Positions 16,146 through 26,800 of a stretch of DNA of 64,000 bases are shown here, piece by piece. Location of the stretch: contig NZ_CP031311.1 of the NCBI RefSeq assembly GCF_004799685.1, positions 1,550,001 through 1,614,000 of the forward strand, in the 5' to 3' direction. Source of the stretch: Halobellus limi (GTDB lineage Archaea > Halobacteriota > Halobacteria > Halobacteriales > Haloferacaceae). Made by a program: the position numbers and the translations under genes. Each line of letters opens with the position of its first letter. The stretch's first letter is position 1. Below the pieces are notes generated by a model that did not search any database, was not told the DNA's origin, and was given only the letters and a program-made list of their open reading frames with translations.

Positions 16146-18704
16146 ATGGACCTCGACTATCAGCGCTTCGTCGACTGGGCGGACGACAAGATCGTCAACA
16201 GCCCGAAGCGGGTGATGCTCACCTTCCTCCTGGTGACGGTGCTTTTCGCCGGCGGGCTGGGGAACGTCTCCACCGAGGCGGGGACCCAGCAGTTCGCCGA
16301 GGACATCCCGGCCGCGGACGCGCTCGAACGGATCGAAAACGAGTTCGAACCGCCGTTCAGTCCCGATCCCGGGAGCACCCAGCTCGTCCAGCGCGACCGC
16401 AACGTCCTCTCGAAGGGGTCGATGCTCGCGATGCTCAGAGCCCAGCGGGCGCTCGAAGACCGCGACGATATGTACGTCTCCAGCACCTCGTCGGCGGCGG
16501 CGGTGGTGGCGCAGACGATCGATCCGGAGGCGACGACGCTCGAACGGCAGATCACCGCGCTCGAACGCGCGACGGGGGCGGACGTCAGACAGGCCGTCCG
16601 CGAGAACGCGGACAATCCCCGGTTCACGGGGACGGTGAGCAACGACTTCAACGCGCGGTCCGCGTCGGCGTCGGCGACCATCGGCGTCGTGCAGCACGAC
16701 CTGCCCGGCGGCGCCGGCGGCGGCACGGCCGGCCAGTCCGGCGACAGCCCGCTGACGCCGATCCAGAACGACGCCCAGCGGATCATCGACGCGGAACTCG
16801 ACGCCGACATCACCGTCTTCGGAAGCGGGATCATCGCCGACGAGTTCGGCACCGTCATCACGGACTCGCTTCTCATCGTGACGCCCGCGGCCGTCCTCCT
16901 GATCGTGGGCTTTCTCGTCGTCGCCTACCGGGACTTACTCGACCTCCTCCTCGGCGTCACCGCGCTGGCGATGGCCGTGATCTGGACGTTCGGCTTCCTC
17001 GGGCTGGCGGGTATCCCGTTCAACCAGATCATGATCTCGGTGCCGCCGTTGCTCTTAGCGGTCGGGATCGACTTCGGGATCCACGCGATCAACCGCTACC
17101 GCGAGGACCGGGCGACCGGTCTCGGCATCGAGTCGGCGATGCAGCGGGCGACCGATCAGCTGCTCGTCGCCTTCTTCATCGTCACCGGGACGACCGTCAT
17201 CGGCTTCCTCTCGAATCTCGCCTCGGACCTGCCGCCGATCCGCGACTTCGGCATCGTCGCGGGCGTCGGCATCGTCTTCACGTTCTTCATCTTCGGCATC
17301 TTCCTCCCGGCGGCGAAGGTCTGGATGGACCGCCGCCGCGAGGGCTGGCCGATCCCGACGTTCAGCCAGCGCCCGCTGGGCGAGGAGGGGTCGGCGCTCG
17401 GCGAGGTGCTCTCCGTCGGCGTGTTCGCCGCCCGGAAGACGCCCGTGCTGCTGCTCGTCGTCGCGCTGCTGTTCAGCGCGGGCGCGGCGGGGTACGCCAC
17501 CGGCGTCGACACCTCGTTCTCCCAGGAGGACTTCCTCCCGCCCGAGGAGGTCTCGCCGCTCCTGAAGTCGCTGCCGGAGCCGTTCGCGCCGAGCGACTAC
17601 GGCGTCGTCGGGACGCTGAACTTCCTTGAGGACAAGTTCACGAGCACGCAGGGGGGATCTGTCACCATATACCTCGAGGGCCGTATGGAGAACGACGCGG
17701 CCCTCGAACGGATCCACCGCGCGGGCGAGGACCCGCCCTCGGAGTTCGTCACCGACGGAAACCGCCGCGCCGAGTCGACGAGCATCGTGACGATCATCCG
17801 AGAGCACGCCGAACGGGATCCGGAGTTCCAGGCGCTCGTCGAGCGCAACGACCGCAACGACAACGGCGTCCCCGACGACAACCTGGATACGATCTACCGC
17901 GAACTGGAGGCCTCGTCGTCTGGCGACCGCGCCTCGCAGTACCTGGCCGACGACCGCCGCAGCGCGCGCATCGTGTACACGGTGTCGGCGGACGTCTCAG
18001 ACCAGGAGGCCGTGGCCGCGGCCGAGGAGGTCTCAGAGCGCTTCCGCGAGGACACGACGCCCACGGGCCAGACGGTCGTCTTCCAGGCGGTCTCCGATCT
18101 CATCTTCGAGTCCGCGATCACGAGCCTCGCGCTCGCGCTCGGGCTGACGGTCGTGTTCCTGGTGGTCATCTACTGGGTGCTGGAGGGGCTCCCCTCGCTC
18201 GGCGTCGCGAACCTGGCGCCGATCGTCGTCGCGGTCGCGTCGGTCGCGGGGACGATGCGCCTCTTGGGGATCTCCTTTAACGCCTTCACCGCGACGATCC
18301 TCTCTCTCACCATCGGGTTGGGCATCGACTACTCGGTCCACGTCGTCCACCGGTTCGTCGACGAGCGCCGCGAGCGCGCGCTGGTCCCCGCGCTCCGGCG
18401 GACGGTCATCGGCACCGGCGGCGCGCTCCTGGGCAGTATGGCGACGACGGCGTTCGGCATCGGCGTGCTCGTCCTCGCCGTCCTCTCGGTGCTCGGCCAG
18501 TTCGGCGTCCTGACCGCCATCTCGATCGTCTACTCCTTCCTGGCGTCGCTTCTCGTCCTCCCGTCGGCGCTGGTGGTCTGGGACCGCCTCGTCAACGGCG
18601 ATCCCGACGTGCCGATGGGGTACCCCGCGGCGGACTCGACCGCCGAATCGACGTCCACGGGTCGAATCGACGACGCCGACACGGCCGAGGGGGGAACGCT
18701 ATGA
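16146..18704 (+). CDS. RND superfamily (MMPL/HAE3-type) exporter
   Basis: An 852-residue polytopic membrane protein with the duplicated RND plan: one helix (about 19-38), a large extracellular loop, then five helices (about 240-415), repeated in the second half (helix near 438, loop, then 650-830). Each half has the proton-relay motif at the same place, GIDFGIHAINRYRE and GIDYSVHVVHRF. Such proteins export lipids, hydrophobic compounds or sterol-like molecules using the ion gradient; the cargo is unknown. It is coupled to the secreted CARDB-like gene upstream. The stop overlaps a 14-codon ORF that leads to the TrmB gene. Confidence 0.9.
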   Translation: MDLDYQRFVDWADDKIVNSPKRVMLTFLLVTVLFAGGLGNVSTEAGTQQFAEDIPAADALERIENEFEPPFSPDPGSTQLVQRDRNVLSKGSMLAMLRAQRALEDRDDMYVSSTSSAAAVVAQTIDPEATTLERQITALERATGADVRQAVRENADNPRFTGTVSNDFNARSASASATIGVVQHDLPGGAGGGTAGQSGDSPLTPIQNDAQRIIDAELDADITVFGSGIIADEFGTVITDSLLIVTPAAVLLIVGFLVVAYRDLLDLLLGVTALAMAVIWTFGFLGLAGIPFNQIMISVPPLLLAVGIDFGIHAINRYREDRATGLGIESAMQRATDQLLVAFFIVTGTTVIGFLSNLASDLPPIRDFGIVAGVGIVFTFFIFGIFLPAAKVWMDRRREGWPIPTFSQRPLGEEGSALGEVLSVGVFAARKTPVLLLVVALLFSAGAAGYATGVDTSFSQEDFLPPEEVSPLLKSLPEPFAPSDYGVVGTLNFLEDKFTSTQGGSVTIYLEGRMENDAALERIHRAGEDPPSEFVTDGNRRAESTSIVTIIREHAERDPEFQALVERNDRNDNGVPDDNLDTIYRELEASSSGDRASQYLADDRRSARIVYTVSADVSDQEAVAAAEEVSERFREDTTPTGQTVVFQAVSDLIFESAITSLALALGLTVVFLVVIYWVLEGLPSLGVANLAPIVVAVASVAGTMRLLGISFNAFTATILSLTIGLGIDYSVHVVHRFVDERRERALVPALRRTVIGTGGALLGSMATTAFGIGVLVLAVLSVLGQFGVLTAISIVYSFLASLLVLPSALVVWDRLVNGDPDVPMGYPAADSTAESTSTGRIDDADTAEGGTL

Positions 18705-18745
18705 ACGCCACAGTCACGCACGCGATCGACGGGGGGCGACCGTGA
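18701..18745 (+). CDS. 14-codon mini-ORF linking the RND and TrmB genes
   Basis: ATG at 18701 overlaps the RND stop (ATGA), and its own TGA (18743-18745) overlaps the GTG start of the TrmB gene (GTGA). The predicted peptide is MNATVTHAIDGGRP. It could hand ribosomes from one gene to the next. It may equally be chance, as no homologue can be recognised. Confidence 0.35.
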   Translation: MNATVTHAIDGGRP

Positions 18746-19545
18746 ACCCGGCCGACGCAGCCGACGTGTCGGACGTCTCCGAGCACGACGCCGTCGCCGC
18801 GCTCGAACGCCTCGGGCTGTCGAACTACGCGGCGCGCGTGTTCGTGGCGCTCCAGCGCCTCGGCGTCGGGACGGCCAGGCAGATCCACGAGGACACCGAG
18901 GTCCCCCGCTCGCAGGTGTACGGCGCGGCGGAGGAACTCACCGACCTCGGCCTCGTCGAACTCCAGCAGTCGACGCCGAAGCGCTACCGGCCGGTCGACC
19001 TCGACACGGCCCGGCGGCAGCTCGCCGAGGCGCTGAAATCCGAGGCCGACCGGGCCTTCTCGTTCCTCAGAGCGCAGCGCAGCGCTCGCAGCGAGCGCGA
19101 GACGCGCGACGACGTGTGGACCACGCGCGGACGCGAACCGATCAACGGCCGCGTCACCGAACTTGCCAGGCAGGCGACCGACACCGTGTTGTTCGCGGCC
19201 CCCGACCCGGCGTTCGTCCCCGACGATCTGATCGCGGTGCTCGAAGCGCGCGTCGACGACGGCGTGTCAGTTCGCGTCGTAAGCGAGAGTCCGGCGGTCA
19301 GAGAGACGTTCTCGGACGTCGCCGGCGTCGAGGTGGACGCGGCGATGGACTCCCAGCCGATGGAGTACACCGGTCGGGTCCTCCTGGTCGACGATCGGGC
19401 CGTCCTGCTGTCGGCCGTGTCGCCGACGGAAGCCGCCGAGGAGACGGCCATCTGGTCCGCCGACACGGCGATGGCGGACATCCTCGTGCGGGCGATCGCC
19501 GGCAACATCGACTCGTTCGTCCGCGACGGGGACGCCCCGGCGTGA
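18742..19545 (+). CDS. TrmB family transcriptional regulator
   Basis: A 267-residue regulator starting at GTG. The N-terminal TrmB winged helix (about 14-85) has LGLSNYAARVFVALQRLG and a recognition region EVPRSQVYGAAEELTDLG. It is followed by a short coiled segment and a C-terminal sensor domain with a phospholipase-D-like layout. TrmB proteins bind sugars or other ligands and act on adjacent operons. It is the last gene of the secreted protein-RND exporter set and probably regulates it. The start is supported by the GTGA overlap with the mini-ORF. Confidence 0.85.
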   Translation: MNPADAADVSDVSEHDAVAALERLGLSNYAARVFVALQRLGVGTARQIHEDTEVPRSQVYGAAEELTDLGLVELQQSTPKRYRPVDLDTARRQLAEALKSEADRAFSFLRAQRSARSERETRDDVWTTRGREPINGRVTELARQATDTVLFAAPDPAFVPDDLIAVLEARVDDGVSVRVVSESPAVRETFSDVAGVEVDAAMDSQPMEYTGRVLLVDDRAVLLSAVSPTEAAEETAIWSADTAMADILVRAIAGNIDSFVRDGDAPA

Positions 19546-19644
19546 GCTATCGTACCGTTTGCAAGTCTTCGCCCACACGATCGCGCGACGACGTGCGATC
19601 GGATGTGCGACCGGTTGCAAGCGCTACTACACTTCCGGCGACGC

Positions 19645-19926
19645 TCACCAGCGGACCTCGAACCCGGACTCGGCCTCCGGCTCCTCGTAGGTCACGTCGA
19701 CGTCCTCGACGGACGCCGCCGGACTTCCCGTGTGACACCACTCGATCAGCTCCTCGACGGCCGGTTCCGGCCCCTCGAAGACCGCCTCCACGCGACCGTC
19801 GTCGAGGTTTCGGACCCAGCCGTCGACGTCGCGGTCGCGGGCCGCGTCCCGCGTCGACGCCCGGTAGTAGACGCCCTGGACGGTTCCGCTGACGAAGACG
19901 TGCGCTCTGATGCGGTCGTCGCTCAT
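19645..19926 (-). CDS. acyP: Acylphosphatase
   Basis: A 93-residue protein matching the acylphosphatase fold and length. The phosphate loop is SGTVQGVYYRASTRDAA with catalytic Arg 22, and the second catalytic residue is Asn 40 in GWVRNLDDGRVEA. It hydrolyses carboxyl-phosphate mixed anhydrides such as acetyl phosphate or 1,3-bisphosphoglycerate in the cytoplasm. It is monocistronic and convergent with the TrmB gene. Confidence 0.93.
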   Translation of the reverse strand: MSDDRIRAHVFVSGTVQGVYYRASTRDAARDRDVDGWVRNLDDGRVEAVFEGPEPAVEELIEWCHTGSPAASVEDVDVTYEEPEAESGFEVRW

Positions 19927-20080
19927 CCCGGGACGACGTACGCGAGTCGACCGAAAGAGCGTGTCGGCTCGGCGGGTCCGGTCTGTGGATTTCTGTTGGA
20001 AAATATAACCTATTAGTCTCCTCTTTTTTCATATAGACTGACAATTACAATACCCCGAACCGCTGTCTTATGCTCCCAGA

Positions 20081-20590
20081 ATGGCCACCCGCGACATCGG
20101 CGCTACGCTCCGAGAGAGAAGTGAACGCTCCACCCAGGCAGACGTCGTATTCTCGGCCCTGAGCAACCGCCGTCGACGACTGGCCGTTTCCGTGCTGCAG
20201 GAGGCAGACGCCCCCCTGGACATCGGCACGCTCTCGACGCGGATCGCCGCCCGGGAAAACGACGTTGATCCCGCCGCCGTCACTCACCGGCAGCGAAAGA
20301 GCGTCTACACCTCCCTCCACCAGAACCACCTCCCGAAGCTCGCCGACACCGGCTTCGTCGCCGCGGAACGCGAGTGGGTGGACATCCGCCTCACGGACCG
20401 GGCCGATGTCCTCGAATCGCACCTCCGACCGACCGATCAGTCGCCGCGTTCCTACTGGCCGGTGGCGCTCGCGACTGGCATCTGCACGACCGCGGCCGTC
20501 GCCCTCTTTCCCGGGTCCACGCTTCCGGGCGTCGCGGGTGCGGTCCTCGCGACGCTGTCGGTGACCCTCGTCTGTCTGGTCGCCTTCTGA
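20081..20590 (+). CDS. Winged-helix protein with C-terminal membrane segments (DUF7344-like)
   Basis: A 169-residue protein. Residues 20-100 form a helix-turn-helix of the type common in haloarchaea (VVFSALSNRRRRLAVSVLQE, then LPKLADTGFVA). The C-terminus has two hydrophobic stretches (about 128-145 and 147-167), which would tether it to the membrane. It lies on the same strand 228 bases before the giant surface-protein gene and is a plausible regulator of that cluster. No ligand domain is visible. AT-rich promoter-like DNA (20000-20050) precedes it. Confidence 0.7.
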   Translation: MATRDIGATLRERSERSTQADVVFSALSNRRRRLAVSVLQEADAPLDIGTLSTRIAARENDVDPAAVTHRQRKSVYTSLHQNHLPKLADTGFVAAEREWVDIRLTDRADVLESHLRPTDQSPRSYWPVALATGICTTAAVALFPGSTLPGVAGAVLATLSVTLVCLVAF

Positions 20591-20818
20591 CCGTTCTTGG
20601 AGAATCGGGGCGCAGGCTCGCGTCGAACGTGTAACGGAGACCTGTCAGTCAGTTATAGAGACGCTATCGGGGTTAATGCGAGGCTTTCTCACGCGGTATC
20701 CCGCCAATACTCACGGTACATATCGGTCTATCTGCAGTCAGCCCCGGTCGACCGTACCTGTCCCCGGGGAGACACGTATGTACGACTCAGATAGACGCCC
20801 CTCCGACAGCGTATCGAT

Positions 20819-23800
20819 ATGACAGACAAGACACGAATACGGCTGTTAGCGGTGCTTGCGGCGATGTTTATGATCACGTCACCGATGGCCGGCGTCGCCG
20901 GCGCGTCTGCCGTCAGTGACGCTGGGATGTCGCACGCGGTTGGATCGGACCAGGTGAAGCAGCCACAGCTCGATCCGCCAATACCGGATGACAGCGCAGA
21001 CGCCGCATCCCAGACAGAGACACAACAACGGGCCATCCAACCGGTAGAGGAACAGGCCGCTATACAGACCAGTGGAGAATTGGCCGAGATACAACCGTCA
21101 GGGTTCGATAAAGAGACGGTACTCTCCGGGTTGAACCAGCCCACAGCAACCACGTTCCTGCCGGACGGCCGAATGCTCCTCTTACAGAAGGGCGGCGAGG
21201 TGCTGATCGTCAACCCGGACACTGGGGCGACCTCTCCGTATATGTCGATCACAGACCTCGACACCGCCGGTGAGGAGGGGCTGATCGACATCACGCTCGA
21301 TCCGAACTTCCAGCAGAACAACTACATCTACATCTATTACACGCCCGAATCCAGTGGTAAGAACCGAATCGCTCGGTTCACTCACCAGGAGAACGGCGGT
21401 GGCCTCCAGAGCACCGCGGATCCGTCGAGCGAGTTCGTGGTCTGGGAGGACAACAGCGAACGAAAGAGTAACTATCACCACGGTGGTGGCCTCGACTTCG
21501 GCCCCGACGGGAAACTCTACCTGACCATCGGGGAGGAGGTCGATGGAAACCAAGCACAGGACCTGACCGAGGCCGGCGGCTCCGTAATCCGCGTCAATAA
21601 GGACGGAACGATCCCGCAGGACAACCCGTTCGTCGACGGTCCCGGTGGAAACGTCGACGCGATCTGGGCGTACGGCCTGCGCAACCCCTTCCGTGCGGAG
21701 TGGGACCTCCAAGCAGAGAATCCGCGCTACTACATCGCCGAGGTCGGTGGGAACGATCAGGCCACCGCTCAGGAGGACCTCCACATCGGCGAGAAGGGCG
21801 CCAACTACGGCTGGCCCGATTGCGAAGGTGCGTGTGATAACCCCGATTACACCGACGCGCTGTACACCTACTCACACGAGGGATCCGGCGCCTCGATCAC
21901 CGGAGGCGTCGTCTACCACGGTGACCAATTCCCCAGCCAGTACGAGGGGACCTACTTCTTCGCCGACTACGTCCGCGGCTGGATGAAGTACCTCACCTTC
22001 GACAGCTCCGGAGAGGTCCAGAGCGTCAACACGTTCGACGACAACGCCGGGGCGGTCGTCGAGATCGACCAGGGACCGGACGGGTCGCTGTACTACCTCG
22101 ACATCGCCTCCGGAACGCTCCAGAAGGTCTCCTACGACGCGACGACCGACGCTGAACCGACGCTCGACTCCATCGGAACTACGTTCGTCGACGAAGGCCA
22201 GACGAAACAGGTCACGGTCAGCGCGTCCGACGCGGACGGCGACCCGCTGACGCTGTCCGCCGAGAACCTCCCGGGATTCGCCTCGTTCACCGACAACGGC
22301 GACGGCACGGGCACGCTCACGCTCGCCCCGCAGTCGGGTGAGGCCGGCCAGTACCAGGCGACTGTCTCCGTCAGCGACGGCGACGACACTGACAGCGAGA
22401 CGTTCACGATCTCCGTCCTCGAACCGGGTATGGATCAGGTCGCCTACCGGGTCCACGCGGGGGCTGGAACGATCGCGGCGGTTGATAACGGACCCGACTG
22501 GGAGTCGGACACGACGTATATGCAGACCCTCGGTGACACGTCTGACTGGTCGGGCACGACCTACACCGTCGACGACTCGGTCCCGGCGAGCACGCCCGAC
22601 GCCGTCTTCGAGACGGAACGCTGGCCCTCGTCCGGGTCGACTATCGAGTACGATTTCCCCGTCACGCAGGGTGAGACCTACGAGGTCCGCCTGTACTTCA
22701 TCGAGCAGTACAGCGAGGCCCAGGACGTCGGCGATCGGGTTATGGACGTCTCACTGGAGGGTCAGACGGTCCTGAACGACTACGACATCGTCGCCGACGC
22801 CGGCTACAAGACGGGCACGATGCAGAACTTCACCGTCACAGCCAGCGACGGGACGCTCGACCTCTCGTTCGACCAGGACGGCGGGACCCACAACCCGCTG
22901 ATGTACGGCGTCGAGATCGTCAAGCAGAGTCCCGACAACGACCAGCCGACGGCGTCGTTCACCTACTCGCCGTCCGATCCCACGACGGGCGAGTCGGTGA
23001 GCTTCGACGCCGCGGGATCGAGCGACTCCGACGGCTCGATCCAGAGCTACGACTGGGATTTCGACGGTGACGGGACGACCGACGCGACGGGCGAGAGCGT
23101 GTCGCACACGTTCGCTTCGAGCGGTGATCAGACGGTCGAACTCACGGTGACCGACGACGGCGGCGCGACCGCGACGGCGACCCAGACGGTGAGCGTCTCC
23201 TCGACTCAGCAGGGACAGCAGGTGCTCTACCGCGTGAGCGCCGGTGGGCCGGAGATCGCGGTCCAGAACGGCCCCGACTGGGAGAGCGACAACGGAACCG
23301 CGCCAAGCCAATACCGGGTCGGCGGCGGTGACGGTGCCACGGACTGGAACTCGTTCACGCCCGATCCCCCGCTGCAGTACGACGTCGGCTCCGCGGTCCC
23401 GGCGAGCACGCCGGACGCCGTCTTCGAGTACGAACGATACGGCAACGACGGATCCGTCGATTGGGAGTTCCCGGTCACGCAGGGTGAGACCTACGAGGTC
23501 CGCCTGTACTTCATCGAGCAGTACAGCGAAGCCAACGGCACCGGCGAACGCGTGATGGACGTCTCGATGGAGGGCCAGACGGTCCTGAACGACTACGACG
23601 TCGTCGCCGAAGTCGGCTACAAGAACGCGACGATGAAGTCCTTCGAGGTGACCGCCGACGACGGAAACCTCGATATCTCCGTCGCCCAGGACGGCGGGGA
23701 CCACAACCCCAACGTCTTCGGCGTCGAAGTGATCCAACCGGGTACCGACGGCGCGAACCAACCGCCCGAGGCGACCATCGACGCGCCCGCCGACGGGTCG

Positions 23801-26800
23801 TTATTCCAGGCTGGCGACACCATTAACTTCTCCGGGTCGGCGACCGATCCGGAGGACGGCACGCTCTCGGGAACGGACCTCGAGTGGACCGTTCGGTTCC
23901 TCCACAACGAGCACTGGCACCCGTACCTGGACTCGGTGTCCGGTTCCAGCGGGAGTTTCACCGTTCCGACGAGTGGCCACGACTTCCACGACGATACGGC
24001 GTACCAGATCAACCTTACGGCAACTGACTCCCAGGGCGCCACCGACACCGAGACGGTAGTCGTCGAACCGGACAAGGTCGATCTCACCTTCGACACCCAG
24101 CCGAGCGGGTTAGAGATCGATATCGACAGCATACCGCACACCACCCCCCAGGTCCACGACTCGCTCATCGGCTTCGAGCACACCGTCTCCGCGCCGCAGA
24201 CGCAGTGTATGGACGGGACGGAGTACCAGTTCGAGGGCTGGTCCGATGGGGGCGCGGCCCAGCACACGATCACGGTCCCGAACTCGGACACGACGTACAC
24301 GGCGAATTACACCGCTGTCGGTCCGTGTGACGGTGGAGACAGTACGATCGCTCAGGCCGTGGCGAGCCAGAACGCGCCGGCCGACCAGATCGATCTCCAG
24401 GAGATCCAACTCGCGATCAACTGGTGGTCGACCAGCGCGGAAGTGCCGAACACCGGCGGGGAGACCATCTCCCTCCAAGAGATTCAACAGCTCATCAACG
24501 CATGGTCGACCAGCGCGACCGTCGGTGACGGCGGTGACGGGAACCAGGCCCCGGATGCCGCGTTCACCGTATCGCCGTCCGATCCCGCGACGGACGAGCA
24601 GGTGAGCTTCGACGCCTCGGGGTCGAGCGACTCCGACGGCGCGATCGCGAGCTACGAGTGGGACTTCGGCGACGGGACCACCGCCACCGGCGCGTCTCCC
24701 TCGCACGCCTACGACAGCGCGGGCACGTACACGGTGACGCTCACCGTGACCGACGACGACGGCGCGATCGATACGACGACCCAGCAGGTGACGGTCTCCG
24801 CGCCGCATACCCAGTATGTGGTCTACCGGCTGAACGCCGGTAACTCCTCGGTTCCTGCCGTCGACGACGGGCCGGACTGGGAGAACGACACCGAGTATCT
24901 CCAGGCGGCGGGTCAGCAATCGACGCCCGATACGTGGGGCGCGAACTACTCGGTTGGGAACGCCGTTCCCGATTCCACACCCGACGCCATCTTCGAGAGC
25001 GAGCGGTGGACGGACGCTGGACCGATCGACTACGACATCCCGGTGACTGCCGGCGAGACCTACGAGGTCCGCCTGTACTTTATCGAACAGTGGAGCCAGG
25101 CGCAGAACTCCGGTGATCGGGTGATGGACGTCTCAATGGAGGGCCAGACGGTGCTGAACGACTACGACACCGTCGCCGAGGTCGGCTACAAGAACGCCAC
25201 GATGGAGACTATCGAGGTGACTCCCCAGGACGGGGCCCTCGACCTCACGCTCACGCAGGACGGTGGCTCCGCGAAACCGTTCGTTTACGGTATCGAGATC
25301 CTGACCGAGGGCGGCGAGCAGGTGAACCAGCCGCCGACAGCCGGCTTCCACGTCCACGATCCGGTGGCCGGCCAGTCGGCCACGTACCACTCCGAGTCGA
25401 CCGACTCGGACGGCTCGATCCAGAGTTACGAGTGGGACTTCGACGGTGACGGAACCTTCGAGGAGTCGACGACGAACGCCCAGATCCAGCACACGTTCGA
25501 TTCGGGCGGCGACTACGACGTGACGCTGAAAGTCACCGACGACGACGGCGCGACCGACACGGCAACCCAGACCGTGACCGTCGCCAGTCAGTCGTCTGAG
25601 CAGATCATCTACCGGGTCAATACCGGCGGTCCGGAACTGCAGGCGACCGACGGCGGTCCGAACTGGGCGGTCGACAACGCGACCGACGGAAGCCAGAGCC
25701 CGTACCTGGTCGGCGACGGTGACGTGACGGTCCACGATACGCAGTTCAACGTCACAGACAGCGTGCCGCAGTCGACCCCCGACCAGATTTTCGTCACCGA
25801 GCGCTACGTCGACCAGCAGATGTCGTGGGACTTCCCGGCGACCGCCGGCGAGACCTACGAGGTCCGGCTGTACTACATCGAACAGTGGGACCCCAACGCG
25901 CAAGAAGGCGCCCGCATCTTCGACGTGGCCGCCGAGGGCCAGACGGTCCAGAACGACTACGACGTGATGGCCGACGTCGGCTTCGACAACGCGACGATGA
26001 AGAGCTTCACCGTCACGGCCGACGATGGAACCCTCGACATCGACTTCTCGCAGGACGGCGGGGGCGCGTACCCGCTGATCTACGGCATCGAGATCATCCA
26101 GCAGGGTGACGGCGGGAACGTCCCGCCGACGGCCTCGTTCTCCGCGTCGACCACGTCGGCTTCTTCCGGCCAGTCGATATCGTTCGACGCGAGCGGATCG
26201 AACGACCCTGACGGGGCGATCCAGAGCTACGCGTGGGACTTCGACGGCGACGGCACCACCGACACCACCGGTCCCACGGCCTCGCACGCCTTCTCGAACG
26301 TCGGCACCTACACGGTCGAACTAACGGTCACGGACGACGGTGGTGCGACCGCGATGGCCACCGAGCAGATATCCGTCACGGAGCCGTCGGACGGAACGTT
26401 CCAGACCGAGCAGATGACCAGCGGCCTCGACCAGCCCGTCGCGATGGAGGTCCTGCCGGACGATCGGATGCTCATCCTTGAGCGCGGCGGCGACGTCCTC
26501 ATCGCCGAGGAGCAGGGGAGCTCCCTCTCGACCTCGGAGTACCTGTCGTTGTCGAGCGTCAGTACGAACGGCGAGCAGGGCCTTCTGGGCGTGACCATCG
26601 ACCCCGACTTCCAATCGAACGGGTACGTCTACCTCTACTACACGAACGAGAACACGGACACGAACCAGATCTCGCGGGTCGTCCACCAAGAGAACGGCGG
26701 CGGCCTGCAGAGCACGGCCGATCCCACGACCGAGACGAAAATCTGGAACAGTTCGATCCAAGGCGATGCCACGTACCACCACGGAGGCGGGCTCGACTTC

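Noticed and set aside
22132-22407. Possible separate small genes within the giant gene
   Set aside because: All are in other frames of a continuous secreted protein; none has a plausible start context or motif.
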